Shown here one piece after another: positions 34,283 through 43,808 of a stretch of DNA of 64,000 bases. The translations under genes and the position numbers were made by a program. This DNA comes from an uncultured Bacteroidales bacterium. GTDB lineage: Bacteria; Bacteroidota; Bacteroidia; Bacteroidales; Bacteroidaceae. Numbering within the stretch: position 1 is the first letter of the stretch; every line of letters begins with the position of its first letter. The stretch lies in assembly GCA_902798615.1 (NCBI GenBank), contig CADBXL010000013.1, forward strand, positions 62,001 through 126,000. The letters are read 5' to 3'. Under the pieces are notes generated by a model. That model had not been told where the DNA came from. It made no database searches and saw only the letters and a list, made by a program, of their open reading frames with translations.

Positions 34283-36958
34283 TTATTTCTTCCTCAACTC
34301 CTCAAGAGATGCCTTGAGAGCTGCGATCTTCTCGAGAGAATCCTGTTCCTTCTTACGCTCAAGGGCAACAACCTCAGGTTTGGCATTCTGAACGAAGCGC
34401 TCATTGCTGAGCTTCTTGCGAACACCAACGAGGAAGCCCTCAAGGTGCTTGAGCTGTGCCTCCTGCTTCTCGATCTCAGCAGCAACGTCGATAAGGTTGC
34501 CAAGTGGAACGGCATACTCAGAAGTACCTACCATAAACGCACTTGCATCAGCACTCTTATCTGCAACAACCTCAATACCGTCAAGGTTTGCCATCTTGAT
34601 CACAACGCTATCATATTGGGCATAGTCATTATTGCCTACAGCCTTCAGAGATAGAACCTCCTTAGGAGCGATATTCTTCTGATTACGTACAGTACGAACA
34701 CCTGCAACGATATTCTTTACTATCTCAATTCCTGCGATGATAGCCTCATCCTCAGCAGTAACAGCATCAAACTTCACAGTGCTTACCATGATGCTCTCGC
34801 CCGGCTTACGGTCATAGATGTGCTGCCATATCTCCTCTGTGATGAATGGCATGAATGGGTGGATGATACGCATCAGATAGTCAAAGAAGCAGAGAGTTGC
34901 CTCGTATGTCTGCTTATCGATTGGCTTCTGATAGCCAGGCTTGATCATCTCAAGGTACCAGCCAGAGAACTCATCGGTGAAGAGCTTGAACGCTGTCATC
35001 AGAGCCTCGTTGAGACGATACTTTGAATAGAGGTCGTTGATTTCTGCGTATGCGGTCTTCATCTTAGCCTCAAACCACTTGATAGCAATCTTAGTTTCCC
35101 AACCCTGAACAAGACGGAAGGCATTCCATATTTTGTTACAGAAGCCCATACCCTGCTGACAGAGAGACTCGTCGAAGAGAATGTCATTTCCAGCAGGAGC
35201 AGAAAGCATCATACCCATACGCACGCCGTCAGCACCATATCTCTCAATAAGATCCAATGGATCAGGAGAGTTACCGAGAGACTTACTCATCTTACGGCCG
35301 AGCTTGTCACGAACAATACCTGTGAAATATACATTCTTGAAAGGTATCTGCTTCTGATACTCACAACCTGCCATGATCATACGTGCTACCCAGAAGAAGA
35401 TGATATCCGGACCAGTTACGAGGTCAGATGTTGGGTAGTAGTAGTTGATTTCCTCATTGCCAGGGTTGTTGATACCGTCAAACAGAGAGATAGGCCACAG
35501 CCAAGAAGAGAACCATGTATCAAGAGCGTCCTCATCACGCTTGAGGTCGGCTGCTGTTACAGAAGGATCAATAGCCTGTGCCTTCTTCAGAGCCTCTTCC
35601 TCTGTGAGAGCTACTACGAAGCGCTCCTCGCCATCGGCGGTCTCAGGAAGGAAATATGCAGGAATACGATGTCCCCACCAAAGCTGACGAGAGATACACC
35701 AGTCCTGAATATTCTCAAGCCAGTTCTTGTATGTTGTAACATACTTGCTTGGATAGAACTTCAGTTCACCAGAGAGAACTGGTGGAAGAGCGATATCAGC
35801 CATGTGCTTCATAGCAAGGAACCATTGCTTACAGAGACGAGGCTCAACAGCTGTGTCCTGATTACGCTCTGAATAGCCAACCTTGTTGTCATAGTCCTCA
35901 ATATGATCCATGAGACCAGCAGCCTCAAGGTCGATGGCAATCTGCTTGCGAACATCCATACGATCCTGACCGACATACATACCAGCAGCCTCAGAGATAG
36001 TTCCGTCTGGATTGAAGATGTCGATAATCTCAAGGTTATGTGTCTTACCGAGATTATAGTCGTTCACGTCATGTGCAGGAGTTACCTTCAGACAGCCAGT
36101 ACCGAATTCAATATCAACATATCTGTCCTCGATTACAGGAATTACACGATTTACCAACGGAACAATTACCTTATGACCACGCAACCAATGGTTCTTTGGA
36201 TCCTTAGGGTTGATACACATAGCGGTATCGCCCATGATTGTCTCTGGACGTGTAGTTGCAACTACTGCATAGTAGCCCTTCTCATCCTTATGGAAAACCT
36301 CGCCTTCCTCACCTGTGAGAACAACAGGATTCTGTTCAGCATCAGCAACATAATATTTCAGGTGATAGAGCTTTGACTTCTCCTCACGATATATAACCTC
36401 CTCGGTTGAAAGTACGGTCTGAGCCTTTGGATCCCAGTTCACCATACGGAGACCGCGGTAGATATATCCCTTCTCGTAGAGATCAACGAACACCTTGAGC
36501 ACAGACTCAGAACGAGGCCCGTCCATTGTGAATGCTGTACGGTCCCAGTCACAAGAAGCACCGAGCTTGCGAAGCTGCTTAAGGATGATGCCTCCGTGCT
36601 CCTCAGTCCATGCCCATGCATGCTTGAGGAATTCCTCGCGGGTAAGATCACGCTTCTTGATACCCTGCTGAGCGAGTTTGTTCACAACCTTTGCCTCAGT
36701 TGCAATAGAAGCATGGTCGGTACCTGGCACCCAACAAGCATTCTTACCGTCAAGACGAGCCTTACGGATAAGAATATCCTGAATAGTATTGTTGAGCATG
36801 TGTCCCATGTGAAGCACACCAGTCACGTTTGGTGGTGGGATTACGATCGTATAAGGTTCACGACCATCCGGTTTGCTACTGAATAGTTTGTTGTCCAGCC
36901 AATACTGGTACCATCGAGCCTCCACTTCATTTGGGGCATACTTACTTGCTAATTCCAT
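34283..36958 (-). CDS. valS: Valine--tRNA ligase
   Basis: The 891-residue class I synthetase has HMGH at 50-53 in [15 protein letters not shown] and KMSKS in [14 protein letters not shown]. The CP1 editing domain lies between about 190 and 420, including [11 protein letters not shown]. The C-terminal coiled coil (about 825-891) that binds the tRNA corner is present. It attaches valine to tRNA-Val and hydrolyses Thr-tRNA-Val. The promoter box is at 37040-37047, divergent from mazG. Confidence 0.97.
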   Translation of the reverse strand: MELASKYAPNEVEARWYQYWLDNKLFSSKPDGREPYTIVIPPPNVTGVLHMGHMLNNTIQDILIRKARLDGKNACWVPGTDHASIATEAKVVNKLAQQGIKKRDLTREEFLKHAWAWTEEHGGIILKQLRKLGASCDWDRTAFTMDGPRSESVLKVFVDLYEKGYIYRGLRMVNWDPKAQTVLSTEEVIYREEKSKLYHLKYYVADAEQNPVVLTGEEGEVFHKDEKGYYAVVATTRPETIMGDTAMCINPKDPKNHWLRGHKVIVPLVNRVIPVIEDRYVDIEFGTGCLKVTPAHDVNDYNLGKTHNLEIIDIFNPDGTISEAAGMYVGQDRMDVRKQIAIDLEAAGLMDHIEDYDNKVGYSERNQDTAVEPRLCKQWFLAMKHMADIALPPVLSGELKFYPSKYVTTYKNWLENIQDWCISRQLWWGHRIPAYFLPETADGEERFVVALTEEEALKKAQAIDPSVTAADLKRDEDALDTWFSSWLWPISLFDGINNPGNEEINYYYPTSDLVTGPDIIFFWVARMIMAGCEYQKQIPFKNVYFTGIVRDKLGRKMSKSLGNSPDPLDLIERYGADGVRMGMMLSAPAGNDILFDESLCQQGMGFCNKIWNAFRLVQGWETKIAIKWFEAKMKTAYAEINDLYSKYRLNEALMTAFKLFTDEFSGWYLEMIKPGYQKPIDKQTYEATLCFFDYLMRIIHPFMPFITEEIWQHIYDRKPGESIMVSTVKFDAVTAEDEAIIAGIEIVKNIVAGVRTVRNQKNIAPKEVLSLKAVGNNDYAQYDSVVIKMANLDGIEVVADKSADASAFMVGTSEYAVPLGNLIDVAAEIEKQEAQLKHLEGFLVGVRKKLSNERFVQNAKPEVVALERKKEQDSLEKIAALKASLEELRKK

Positions 36959-37039
36959 TTATCTTGAATATTGTTTGTTTTGTTTATCATTTTCATTAAA
37001 GGAAGCATCCGTACGAGCGCGTTCCTTATAATTGGAGTG

Positions 37040-37047
37040 CAAAGATA
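37040..37047 (-). promoter_or_regulatory. -7 box of valS
   Basis: TATCTTTG on the minus strand, 82 bp before the valS ATG; no clear -33 TTG at the standard spacing. Confidence 0.55.
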
Positions 37048-37065
37048 CATATTTTTTCTCAAAAA

Positions 37066-37097
37066 TTTGGGTATCTCACATTATTTTTCTACTTTTG
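37066..37097 (+). promoter_or_regulatory. Promoter of mazG with an upstream mini-ORF
   Basis: TTTG, 20 bp, TACTTTTG is a full match. The leader contains an ATG at 37100 that reads six codons and stops before the mazG start, so a short leader peptide is possible. Confidence 0.7.
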
Positions 37098-37127
37098 CAA
37101 TGAAAATCTTAAAACTATAAACAAAAA

Positions 37128-37913
37128 TTGCATACAAGAGAAGAAAAACTTGAGGCATTTGGCAGATTAATCGACGTTCTCGACAACCTGCGCGAAAAAT
37201 GCCCTTGGGATCGTAAGCAGACAAACGAGAGTCTGCGCCCTCACACCATTGAGGAAGCCTATGAGCTTTGCGATGCCATAATGAAGAACGAACCAAAAGA
37301 GATACAGAAAGAACTGGGTGATGTGCTTGAGCATGTCATCTTCTATTCTATTATCGGTAGGGAGAAAGGCGAGTTTGACATTGCCGATGTCTGTAACAAG
37401 GAAGCTGACAAACTCATCTTCCGTCACCCTCACATCTATGGCGAAGTTAAGGCAGAGACGAGCGATGACGTGAGTGCTGTTTGGGAACAGATCAAGCAGA
37501 AAGAAAAAGACGGCAACAAGACCGTACTCTCAGGTGTTCCAAGTTCCTTGCCAAGCCTAATCAAAGCCTATCGCATTCAGGACAAGGCCACTAACGTGGG
37601 CTTCGACTGGGAGAAGAAGGAGGATGTTTGGGCAAAGGTTCACGAAGAACTGCAAGAGCTTGAAACTGAGCTTCGTAAGGAGGACAAGGAACGTTCTCTT
37701 GAGGAGTTAGGCGATTTCTTGTTCTCTCTCGTCAATGCTGCAAGATTGTATCACCTCAATCCTGATACGGCTCTTGAAAAGACAAATCAGAAATTCACCC
37801 GTCGCTTCAACTATATTGAGCAGAAATCAAAGGAACTCGGTAAGCCAATGACCGAGATGACACTCGAAGAGATGGATGCCCTATGGAATGAGGCTAAAAC
37901 AAATGAAAAATAA
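37128..37913 (+). CDS. mazG: Nucleoside triphosphate pyrophosphohydrolase
   Basis: The 261-residue product has the two-domain MazG layout of E. coli MazG (263 residues). The metal motif of the first domain is TIEEAYELCDAI and the CPWDRKQT segment precedes it. It hydrolyses NTPs to NMP and pyrophosphate, housecleaning for abnormal nucleotides. The start is a TTG at 37128: no in-frame ATG occurs before the conserved CPWD region and the resulting N terminus matches the family. The stop lies 11 bp before the lipoprotein gene. Confidence 0.92.
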   Translation: MHTREEKLEAFGRLIDVLDNLREKCPWDRKQTNESLRPHTIEEAYELCDAIMKNEPKEIQKELGDVLEHVIFYSIIGREKGEFDIADVCNKEADKLIFRHPHIYGEVKAETSDDVSAVWEQIKQKEKDGNKTVLSGVPSSLPSLIKAYRIQDKATNVGFDWEKKEDVWAKVHEELQELETELRKEDKERSLEELGDFLFSLVNAARLYHLNPDTALEKTNQKFTRRFNYIEQKSKELGKPMTEMTLEEMDALWNEAKTNEK

Positions 37914-37923
37914 AAACGGAAAA

Positions 37924-38475
37924 ATGATGAAGAAGTCAATAATATCCACAGCCGTTTTTGGTTGTCTAGCATTACTCTCAAGCTGTAACGGAGGCAAGAC
38001 AGATAGCACTGAGCCACAAAGAGATACGCTCAATGCAGGTATTGCAGATTCTACCGTTTATGGAAAATGCGGCGTGGGTACAATGATGAACACTCTCGAA
38101 CTCGTAACCGACGATGGTAAAACTCTTACGTTCACAATCGACGAAGAGAAAGGTAGTGATGTTCAAGGCGGTATGATGAGTGGCGACAGAATGGCTGTTA
38201 CCTACTACAAGACCGCTGACGAAAACATTGCGCACAAAGTTATCAACCTCACGACTTTACAAGGTCGCTGGACTTCTCTCGACAAGAATTTCACCATCAA
38301 CGAGGACGGTAGCATAGAGAGTAACATACAGGCAGAGAGCAAGCCTTACACCGCTTGGACCATCTGCAATGCCCGTCTTATTCTCAATACCGACACTTTC
38401 GATGTCCTGTCTCTCGGTGCCGATAGTCTCGAACTTGAAAGTGCCAAGGGAATATTTGTTTATAAAAGACAGTAA
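37924..38475 (+). CDS. Lipocalin-like lipoprotein
   Basis: The ATG at 37924 (or the next one at 37927) gives a lipoprotein signal MMKKSIISTAVFGCLALLSSC, with lipobox LLSSC. The mature part of about 160 residues has two similar beta-rich halves, the second opening LQGRWTSLDKNFTINEDGS, a pattern seen in small Bacteroidota lipocalin-like lipoproteins. Longer in-frame starts overlap mazG and would spoil the signal. The gene lies directly after mazG and is probably co-transcribed. Ligand unknown. Confidence 0.72.
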   Translation: MMKKSIISTAVFGCLALLSSCNGGKTDSTEPQRDTLNAGIADSTVYGKCGVGTMMNTLELVTDDGKTLTFTIDEEKGSDVQGGMMSGDRMAVTYYKTADENIAHKVINLTTLQGRWTSLDKNFTINEDGSIESNIQAESKPYTAWTICNARLILNTDTFDVLSLGADSLELESAKGIFVYKRQ

Positions 38476-38625
38476 CATTTACTATTTTACTATTTACAAT
38501 TTACTATTTATTTACCATTTAGGTTATGTACTATTTTCGCAAGTTCATGACAAAGTAAAAAATAGTAAATATCAGGAAATAGTAAATAAATAGTAAATTG
38601 TAAATAGCTAAATAGTAAATAATTA
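38476..38625. repeat. AT-rich 7-bp-step repeat, inverted pair
   Basis: TTACTAT, TTTACTA, TTTACAA, TTTACTA at the left face AGTAAAT, AGTAAAT, TGTAAAT, AGTAAAT at the right around a unique core near 38522-38560. The array runs to within 5 bp of the rnz start codon. Confidence 0.65.
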
Positions 38626-38629
38626 ATCG

Positions 38630-39550
38630 GTGCAACCATTCAAAGTACATATCTTAGGATGCGGCTCTGCCTTGCCGACAGCTCGCCATACCCCTTCTTC
38701 ACAGATTGTGGAGATTAGGGGCAAACTCTTCATGGTTGACTGTGGCGAGGGCACTCAGCAGCAAGTAAGGAAGTCACGTCTCAATTTCACCAAGATATAT
38801 GCCGTGTTCATATCCCATCTTCATGGTGATCACGTACTTGGCTTGGTGGGAATGATAAGCACATTCGGTCTTAACGGCCGTACTGCCCCACTCCACGTAT
38901 ATGCTCCCGGCGAATATGAGGAACTTCTGAAACTTGAACTCAAGACCTTCTGTGGAGGACTCGACTTTGAGGTTGTCTTCCATGCCGTTGACACGACTAA
39001 GCAGCAGGTAATATATGAAGACCGCTCGCTTACCGTGGAAAGCATACCTCTTTGTCATAGAGTGCATTGCTGCGGATTCCTCTTTAGGGAAAAGGCAGGC
39101 TCACGACATATCCGTCGTGATATGATTGATTTTTATAACATTCCAATCTCGCAGATTAACAATATAAAGGCAGGATTGGATTGGATTTCCCCAGAAGGTG
39201 AGGTGATAAAAAATGAACTTCTCACCTCAGATCCTGATCCCGTCCGCTCATACGCCTACTGTTCCGACACAAGATACTTCCCAGAACTTGCCCAAAAGAT
39301 AAAGGATGTAACGTTGCTCTATCACGAATCAACTTATACTGAGGAATATAAGGAAAAAGCTGTTAAATATCTGCACTCCACAGCAAAGGAAGCTGCAATA
39401 ACGGCAAGAGATGCCAATGCCAAGAAACTCATGCTTGGTCATTACAGCCAGAGATACGATTCTGATGAGCCTCTTCTTAAAGAAGCCAAGCAGGTCTTCA
39501 AGAATACTATTCTTGCCAACGAAGGACTTGTCGTAGATGTGGTTTTGTAA
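38630..39550 (+). CDS. rnz: Ribonuclease Z
   Basis: The 306-residue metallo-beta-lactamase fold protein has the zinc motif HLHGDH at 63-68 (SHLHGDHVLGL), GCGSALPT near the start and the later HIS/ASP ligands in SDTRY and HYSQRY. It trims the 3' ends of tRNA precursors. The start is a GTG at 38630, placed so that the standard short N terminus (QPFKVHILGCGSA) precedes the first strand; no closer ATG exists. Confidence 0.93.
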   Translation: MQPFKVHILGCGSALPTARHTPSSQIVEIRGKLFMVDCGEGTQQQVRKSRLNFTKIYAVFISHLHGDHVLGLVGMISTFGLNGRTAPLHVYAPGEYEELLKLELKTFCGGLDFEVVFHAVDTTKQQVIYEDRSLTVESIPLCHRVHCCGFLFREKAGSRHIRRDMIDFYNIPISQINNIKAGLDWISPEGEVIKNELLTSDPDPVRSYAYCSDTRYFPELAQKIKDVTLLYHESTYTEEYKEKAVKYLHSTAKEAAITARDANAKKLMLGHYSQRYDSDEPLLKEAKQVFKNTILANEGLVVDVVL

Positions 39551-39657
39551 TAGCAATTAACTATCTCTGAATCACGAAATAGCAACATGTTTGCGTTAAT
39601 AAATTATAATTTATTATTTTTCTATTCTAAAACACGGATTATATTGTGAAATTTTAT

Positions 39658-39665
39658 TAATTTTG
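39658..39665 (+). promoter_or_regulatory. -7 box of uxaB
   Basis: TAATTTTG, 54 bp before the uxaB ATG. The -33 region is AT-rich without a clear TTG. Confidence 0.5.
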
Positions 39666-39718
39666 CAACCACATAAAACATTCCGTTAACTTTATTATTA
39701 ATACAAAAAAAACTAACA

Positions 39719-41203
39719 ATGGCCAAATTACCAGCTTTAAGCAAACGCACTGCACCTAAGAGTGTAATGCCTGAGAAAATAATCCAGTTCGGTGAGGGAA
39801 ACTTCCTCCGCGCTTTCGTTGACTGGATTGTATGGAACATGAATGCCAAGACAAATTTCAACGGTTCTGTCGTTATCGTTCAGCCTATCGACCGCGGTAT
39901 GGTTCAGTGGCTCAACGGTCAGGATTGCCTTTACCACGTAAACCTTCAGGGACGTCTCAATGGTGAGGCTGTGAACCAGCTCGACCGTATTGATGTTGTA
40001 AGTCGTGGTATTGATCCTTACGCACAGCACTGGGCTTACATGGCTCTCGCTGAGCAGCCAGAGATTCGTTTTGTCATCTCTAACACTACTGAGGCTGGTA
40101 TTGCTTTCGATCCTGCCTGCAAGCTGTCAGATGCTCCTGCTTCTTCATATCCAGGTAAGCTCACACAGCTTCTCTGGTATCGTTTCAACGCTTTCAATGG
40201 CGATCCTACCAAGGGACTCATCATCATGCCTTGTGAGCTTATCTTCCTCAACGGCCATCACCTCAAGGATTGCATCCGTAAGTACATCGAGCTTTGGAAA
40301 GAAGACTTCGGCGAGAAGGCTGCTGCTTTCTCTGAGTGGTTCGAGAAGTACAACTACGTATGCGCTACTCTCGTTGACCGTATCGTTCCGGGCTTCCCAC
40401 GCAATGAGATTGCTCAGATTCAGGAGAAGATTGGCTATCGCGACAACCTCGTTGTTCAGGCTGAAATCTTCCACCTCTGGGTTATCGAGAAGGCAGAGAA
40501 CATGACATGCGAGGAGCTGCGCAAGGAATTCCCTGCAGATCAGGCAGGTCTCAACGTACTTATTGCTGAGTCTGAGGCTCCATACCATGAGCGTAAGGTA
40601 ACATTGCTCAACGGTCCTCATACCGTTCTCTCTCCTGTTGCCTACCTCTCTGGCGTAAACATCGTTCGAGATGCCCTTCACCACGAGATTATCGGTCCTT
40701 ATATCAAGAAGGTACAGTATGACGAGCTTATGCAGACTCTCAACCTCCCTATGGACGAGCTCCAGAAATTTGCAGCCGACGTACTTGAGCGCTTCGACAA
40801 CCCATACGTTGACCATCAGGTTACAAGCATCATGCTCAACTCATTCCCTAAGTTCCAGGCACGCGACCTTCCAGGAGTCAAGGTTTATCTTGAGCGTAAG
40901 GGCGAGCTTCCAAAGGGACTCGTACTCGGTCTTGCTGCCATCATCACCTATTACAAGGGCGGTACACGCGCTGATGGTGCTCCTATCCAGCCTAATGACG
41001 ACCAGAAGATTATGGATCTTCTCACACAGCTTTGGGCTACAGGCGACACTCGCAAGGTGGCAGAGGGTGTTCTCGCAGCCGACTGGATCTGGGGCGAGCA
41101 CGGCAACCTCAACACCATCCCTGGTCTCACAGATATGGTTGAAGGCTTCCTGAACGATATCCAGAGCAAGGGTATGCTTGAGACTGTAAAATCTATTCTC
41201 TAA
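39719..41203 (+). CDS. uxaB: Tagaturonate reductase (altronate oxidoreductase)
   Basis: The 494-residue protein belongs to the mannitol dehydrogenase family; FGEGNFLRAFVDW near residue 23 is the NAD-binding opening and the C-terminal domain carries the catalytic Lys region PYIKKVQYDE. It interconverts tagaturonate and altronate with NADH in galacturonate breakdown, so the organism probably uses pectin. No other uronate gene is adjacent. Codon use is strongly optimised, like gdhA, which suggests high expression. Confidence 0.92.
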   Translation: MAKLPALSKRTAPKSVMPEKIIQFGEGNFLRAFVDWIVWNMNAKTNFNGSVVIVQPIDRGMVQWLNGQDCLYHVNLQGRLNGEAVNQLDRIDVVSRGIDPYAQHWAYMALAEQPEIRFVISNTTEAGIAFDPACKLSDAPASSYPGKLTQLLWYRFNAFNGDPTKGLIIMPCELIFLNGHHLKDCIRKYIELWKEDFGEKAAAFSEWFEKYNYVCATLVDRIVPGFPRNEIAQIQEKIGYRDNLVVQAEIFHLWVIEKAENMTCEELRKEFPADQAGLNVLIAESEAPYHERKVTLLNGPHTVLSPVAYLSGVNIVRDALHHEIIGPYIKKVQYDELMQTLNLPMDELQKFAADVLERFDNPYVDHQVTSIMLNSFPKFQARDLPGVKVYLERKGELPKGLVLGLAAIITYYKGGTRADGAPIQPNDDQKIMDLLTQLWATGDTRKVAEGVLAADWIWGEHGNLNTIPGLTDMVEGFLNDIQSKGMLETVKSIL

Positions 41204-41208
41204 AAACA

Positions 41209-41400
41209 AAACCTAACCAAGCCTTCCCAAGGGGAAGGATGTATTATACATTCTTTCGCTTATGGAAGGGCCTGGTTATCAAAAAATACAAATATCAAAC
41301 GCAAAGACGCAAAGGCGCAAAGTTTTTAACCGCGTCTCTGCGTCTTTAAATTATCATTACTATAAAACATCCCTCCCTTGGGGAGGGTTAGGGTGGGTCT
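41209..41400. repeat. Inverted pair of REP-like elements between uxaB and the TIGR02757 gene
   Basis: CCTAACCAAGCCTTCCC then AAGGGGAAGGATGT (about 41212-41243) faces ACATCCCTCCCTTGGGGAGG then GTTAGGGTGGGTC (about 41367-41399). Between them lies another small palindrome of CGCAAAGACGCAAAGG against GCGTCTCTGCGTC (about 41301-41346), a word also present near 4056. The left copy matches the element at about 19300-19338 inverted. Confidence 0.7.
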
Positions 41401-41401
41401 T

Positions 41402-42130
41402 ATGTATTTAACTTCTCTTGCCAACAAATACGAATGTGCAGATTTCATAAACGGAGATCCATCTTGGTTCATGCACCAAGTTGAAGGTGATTCCAACAAG
41501 GAGATATTAGCATTTATCGCCTCTTCTCTAAGCTATGGCAGCAGAAAGCAATTTCTGCCCAAGATTGAAAGCCTAATGATTAATGGAGACTATGCCAAAT
41601 GGCTGAAAAACAGGGATTACGAAAAGATTGTACCACACACCGACGAATGTTTCTACCGCCTCTACACAAAGGCAATGATGAATGATTTCCTCAATGCCCT
41701 TGCACAGATGATTGAGCAATACGGTTCTATGCGAGGATTCATCATGAGCATAAAGAACCCAGACAAGAAACTATCAGCTCTCGATGCAATAAAAGCCTTG
41801 ACAGCTTGGTTTGCCTCTCATGGGAGCACAGGCGTTATCCCAAAGGATGCCACCTCTTCATGCAAGCGTGTATGTATGTTCCTTCGCTGGATGGTGCGTG
41901 ACAACTCACCGGTAGATCTCGGACTCTGGAGCGACCTTATCGACAAGAGCACGCTAATCATTCCTATGGATACTCACGTCCTTCAGGAAGCCACGAAATT
42001 AGGACTCATAACAAGCAAGTGCACAAGCATGAATGCCGCCTTGAAACTTACAAAGAAACTTCGCGAAATATGGCCAGACGATCCAGTCAAAGGTGATTTC
42101 ACCCTCTTCGGACTTGGAGTGGATAGGTAA
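41402..42130 (+). CDS. TIGR02757 (DUF2400) family protein
   Basis: The ATG at 41402 gives 242 residues (MYLTSLANKYECADFING...). A start 24 bp upstream would add residues encoded by the REP-like element. The family signatures SYGSRKQFLPK and DTHVLQEATKLGLI are present, and the fold resembles a helix-hairpin-helix DNA glycosylase, but no activity is established as far as I know. The last 35 codons are repeated, diverged, about 1.1 kb downstream (43111-43218). Confidence 0.8.
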   Translation: MYLTSLANKYECADFINGDPSWFMHQVEGDSNKEILAFIASSLSYGSRKQFLPKIESLMINGDYAKWLKNRDYEKIVPHTDECFYRLYTKAMMNDFLNALAQMIEQYGSMRGFIMSIKNPDKKLSALDAIKALTAWFASHGSTGVIPKDATSSCKRVCMFLRWMVRDNSPVDLGLWSDLIDKSTLIIPMDTHVLQEATKLGLITSKCTSMNAALKLTKKLREIWPDDPVKGDFTLFGLGVDR

Positions 42131-42343
42131 AATCACTACGCATTTTCGTTTGGAAAAACATTCCGTACCCCCCAGGGCGAAGGCCTCATGCAATATAGAA
42201 TGGGCTGGCACCATTGTGACATAGCACAACAAATAAGAAAAGATATGCGAACGATGATCATTGGGACAGAGCGCACAACGTGCCTGATAAAAGAAAAGCA
42301 TAAATGTCGTATATTATATTATATTAAATAAAAATAAGTGGTT

Positions 42344-43021
42344 ATGAGTCTGCTATTGAATAATTTCATAAAATCAGAGATTCACCCTATGATGAAAGAA
42401 TTAGGGTATCGGAAAAGAGCCAATTATTTTTGGTACAAGAATGATGTCTTTGTTTTTACCATCAATTTTCAGTCGAGTCAATGGAACTTTGAAGGAAGGG
42501 ATGAATTTTTTTTTAATTGTGGTGTGTACTCTTTTGAGGTTGCAAAAGCAAATGGAGATGAGACTGATTTCTCAAAACTTTCGATGAGTGACTTATTGTT
42601 AGTTCAATATAATGATAGACAACATTATTTCACTACACATCATCATTTTTCTTCTTTTATGTTAACAGATACATCAGATGTGTTGGAGACTGGAAGACTG
42701 GTTAGAGATGAATTGAATATAGTTCTGTCTTTTTTTAATTCCCTTACAGATAACAGAAAGCTACTTGATTGGTTTATGAAAGAAAAAGTATGGGTACATC
42801 ATAATAAGTTTCTTATCTATGCTTTCCAACAGGGTTATTGGGATTATGTAGACTATTTTATCAAAAACAAAAAAAAGAGTTACGAAAATGATAGTGATTA
42901 TGAAATAGAAGAGAATGGTCTAAAGATAATCCATGAAGCTTCTGGTATATGGCCTCATTTAGCTAAAGAATATCGAGAACTCTGCGAAAAGTATCATCAC
43001 CAATTGGATTTCGAGCTATAA
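42344..43021 (+). CDS. DUF4304 domain protein, probably acquired
   Basis: The ATG at 42344 (preferred over a GTG 6 bp upstream) gives 225 residues. The opening, with HPMMKELGYRKRANYFWYK and FTINFQSSQWN, is the DUF4304 pattern; the C-terminal half is helical and charged. Base composition is clearly more AT-rich than its neighbours and codons are unlike theirs (many TTT, AAT, GAA, TTA). It lies between the TIGR02757 gene and a second copy of that gene's 3' end, as expected for an inserted segment. Function unknown. Confidence 0.7.
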   Translation: MSLLLNNFIKSEIHPMMKELGYRKRANYFWYKNDVFVFTINFQSSQWNFEGRDEFFFNCGVYSFEVAKANGDETDFSKLSMSDLLLVQYNDRQHYFTTHHHFSSFMLTDTSDVLETGRLVRDELNIVLSFFNSLTDNRKLLDWFMKEKVWVHHNKFLIYAFQQGYWDYVDYFIKNKKKSYENDSDYEIEENGLKIIHEASGIWPHLAKEYRELCEKYHHQLDFEL

Positions 43022-43110
43022 TCTTTTGTTATTTGCAGATTTCAGCAGCAATCTCATTTAATTGAAGACAACGCTAGGCATACACAAAATCGTCCCCATG
43101 AAGCAAATAT

Positions 43111-43218
43111 ACAAGCATGAATGCCGCCTTGAAACTCTCCCAAAAGCTTCGTGAAATCTGGCCTGACGACCCAATCAAGGGAGATTTCGCCCTCTTCGGA
43201 CTTGGGGTGGATAAGTAG
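43111..43218 (+). pseudogene. Second copy of the 3' end of the TIGR02757 gene
   Basis: From ACAAGCATGAATGCC to the stop at 43216 this reads SMNAALKLSQKLREIWPDD and continues to LFGLGVDK, the same as the last 35 codons of the gene ending at 42130 (LTKKLREIWPDD...LFGLGVDR). By eye about 85% of bases agree, with differences mostly at third positions. No upstream coding part or start exists, so it is a remnant or a duplicated target site. Confidence 0.8.
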
Positions 43219-43238
43219 ATTTTGTCCATTACCTATAA

Positions 43239-43541
43239 AAAACAAAGTGTAATAGTCGGTGTAATACTTTTTGAAAAAAGTTTTCAACACCGAGTATTAC
43301 ATCTTTGTTGTTTCATGCGCACTAAATAATTGTATATCAATTTGTTTACCTTGGTGTAATACCCCCGAAAGTATTACACCAGTATTACACCAAATCCCCC
43401 CTAAAAGGTGTAATACTTTCAAGGGTATTACACCGCACCTAACGCTCTGATAATCAATAAAAATATTGTTCATAACAGCAAAAGGTGTAATACCCCCTTT
43501 AAAAACTTTATTATTTTTTTCTTTGCAAGGGTATTACACCA
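43239..43541. repeat. Palindrome block of island D, word GGTGTAATACC
   Basis: The word GGTGTAATAC and its complement GTATTACACC occur at least eight times. A long hairpin (about 43239-43308) has ACAAAG, TGTAATA and CGGTGT facing ACACCG, TATTACA and CTTTGT around a GAAAA/TTTTC core. Then GGTGTAATACCCCC / GAAAGTATTACACC (about 43353-43382) and GGTGTAATACTTTC / AGGGTATTACACC (about 43407-43433) follow, and the last pair spans about 43483-43540. The 787-bp gap (43022-43808) has no complete gene. Confidence 0.8.
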
Positions 43542-43551
43542 ATCTATTACA

Positions 43552-43662
43552 TCCGCATTGCCTTCGCTATGCCTCCGTTGTGCCTTCGCATGCCTCCGTT
43601 CTCTCAATTGGAGCAGGAACGGACTTGAAACGGATTTATAACGGTATTAGAACGGACTTACA
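43552..43662. repeat. 11-bp-step array, island D
   Basis: Left arm: TCCG 43552, TTCG 43563, TCCG 43574, TTCG 43585, TCCG 43595 (last step 10). Right arm: TTGGA 43608, ACGGA 43619, ACGGA 43630, ACGGT 43641, ACGGA 43652, all 11 apart, with a worn unit at 43663. The first right-arm unit uses the word of island E (TTGGAGCAG), linking the two islands. Confidence 0.8.
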
Positions 43663-43808
43663 ACCTTGATGCCAAAACCTACATTTATTTGCTCATAGTT
43701 TCCCTTTTTCTTGGCTATCTTAGATTTTTTTGTGTACCCTTTCCATTAAATTCTCAGATAGAGAAAATAGTGTAAAACAGAAAATCAAAACATAAACAAA
43801 CACTAAAT

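Noticed and set aside
42131..42301. Minus-strand frame over the gap after the TIGR02757 gene
   Set aside because: It overlaps the conserved 3' end of that gene antisense and matches no family I know.
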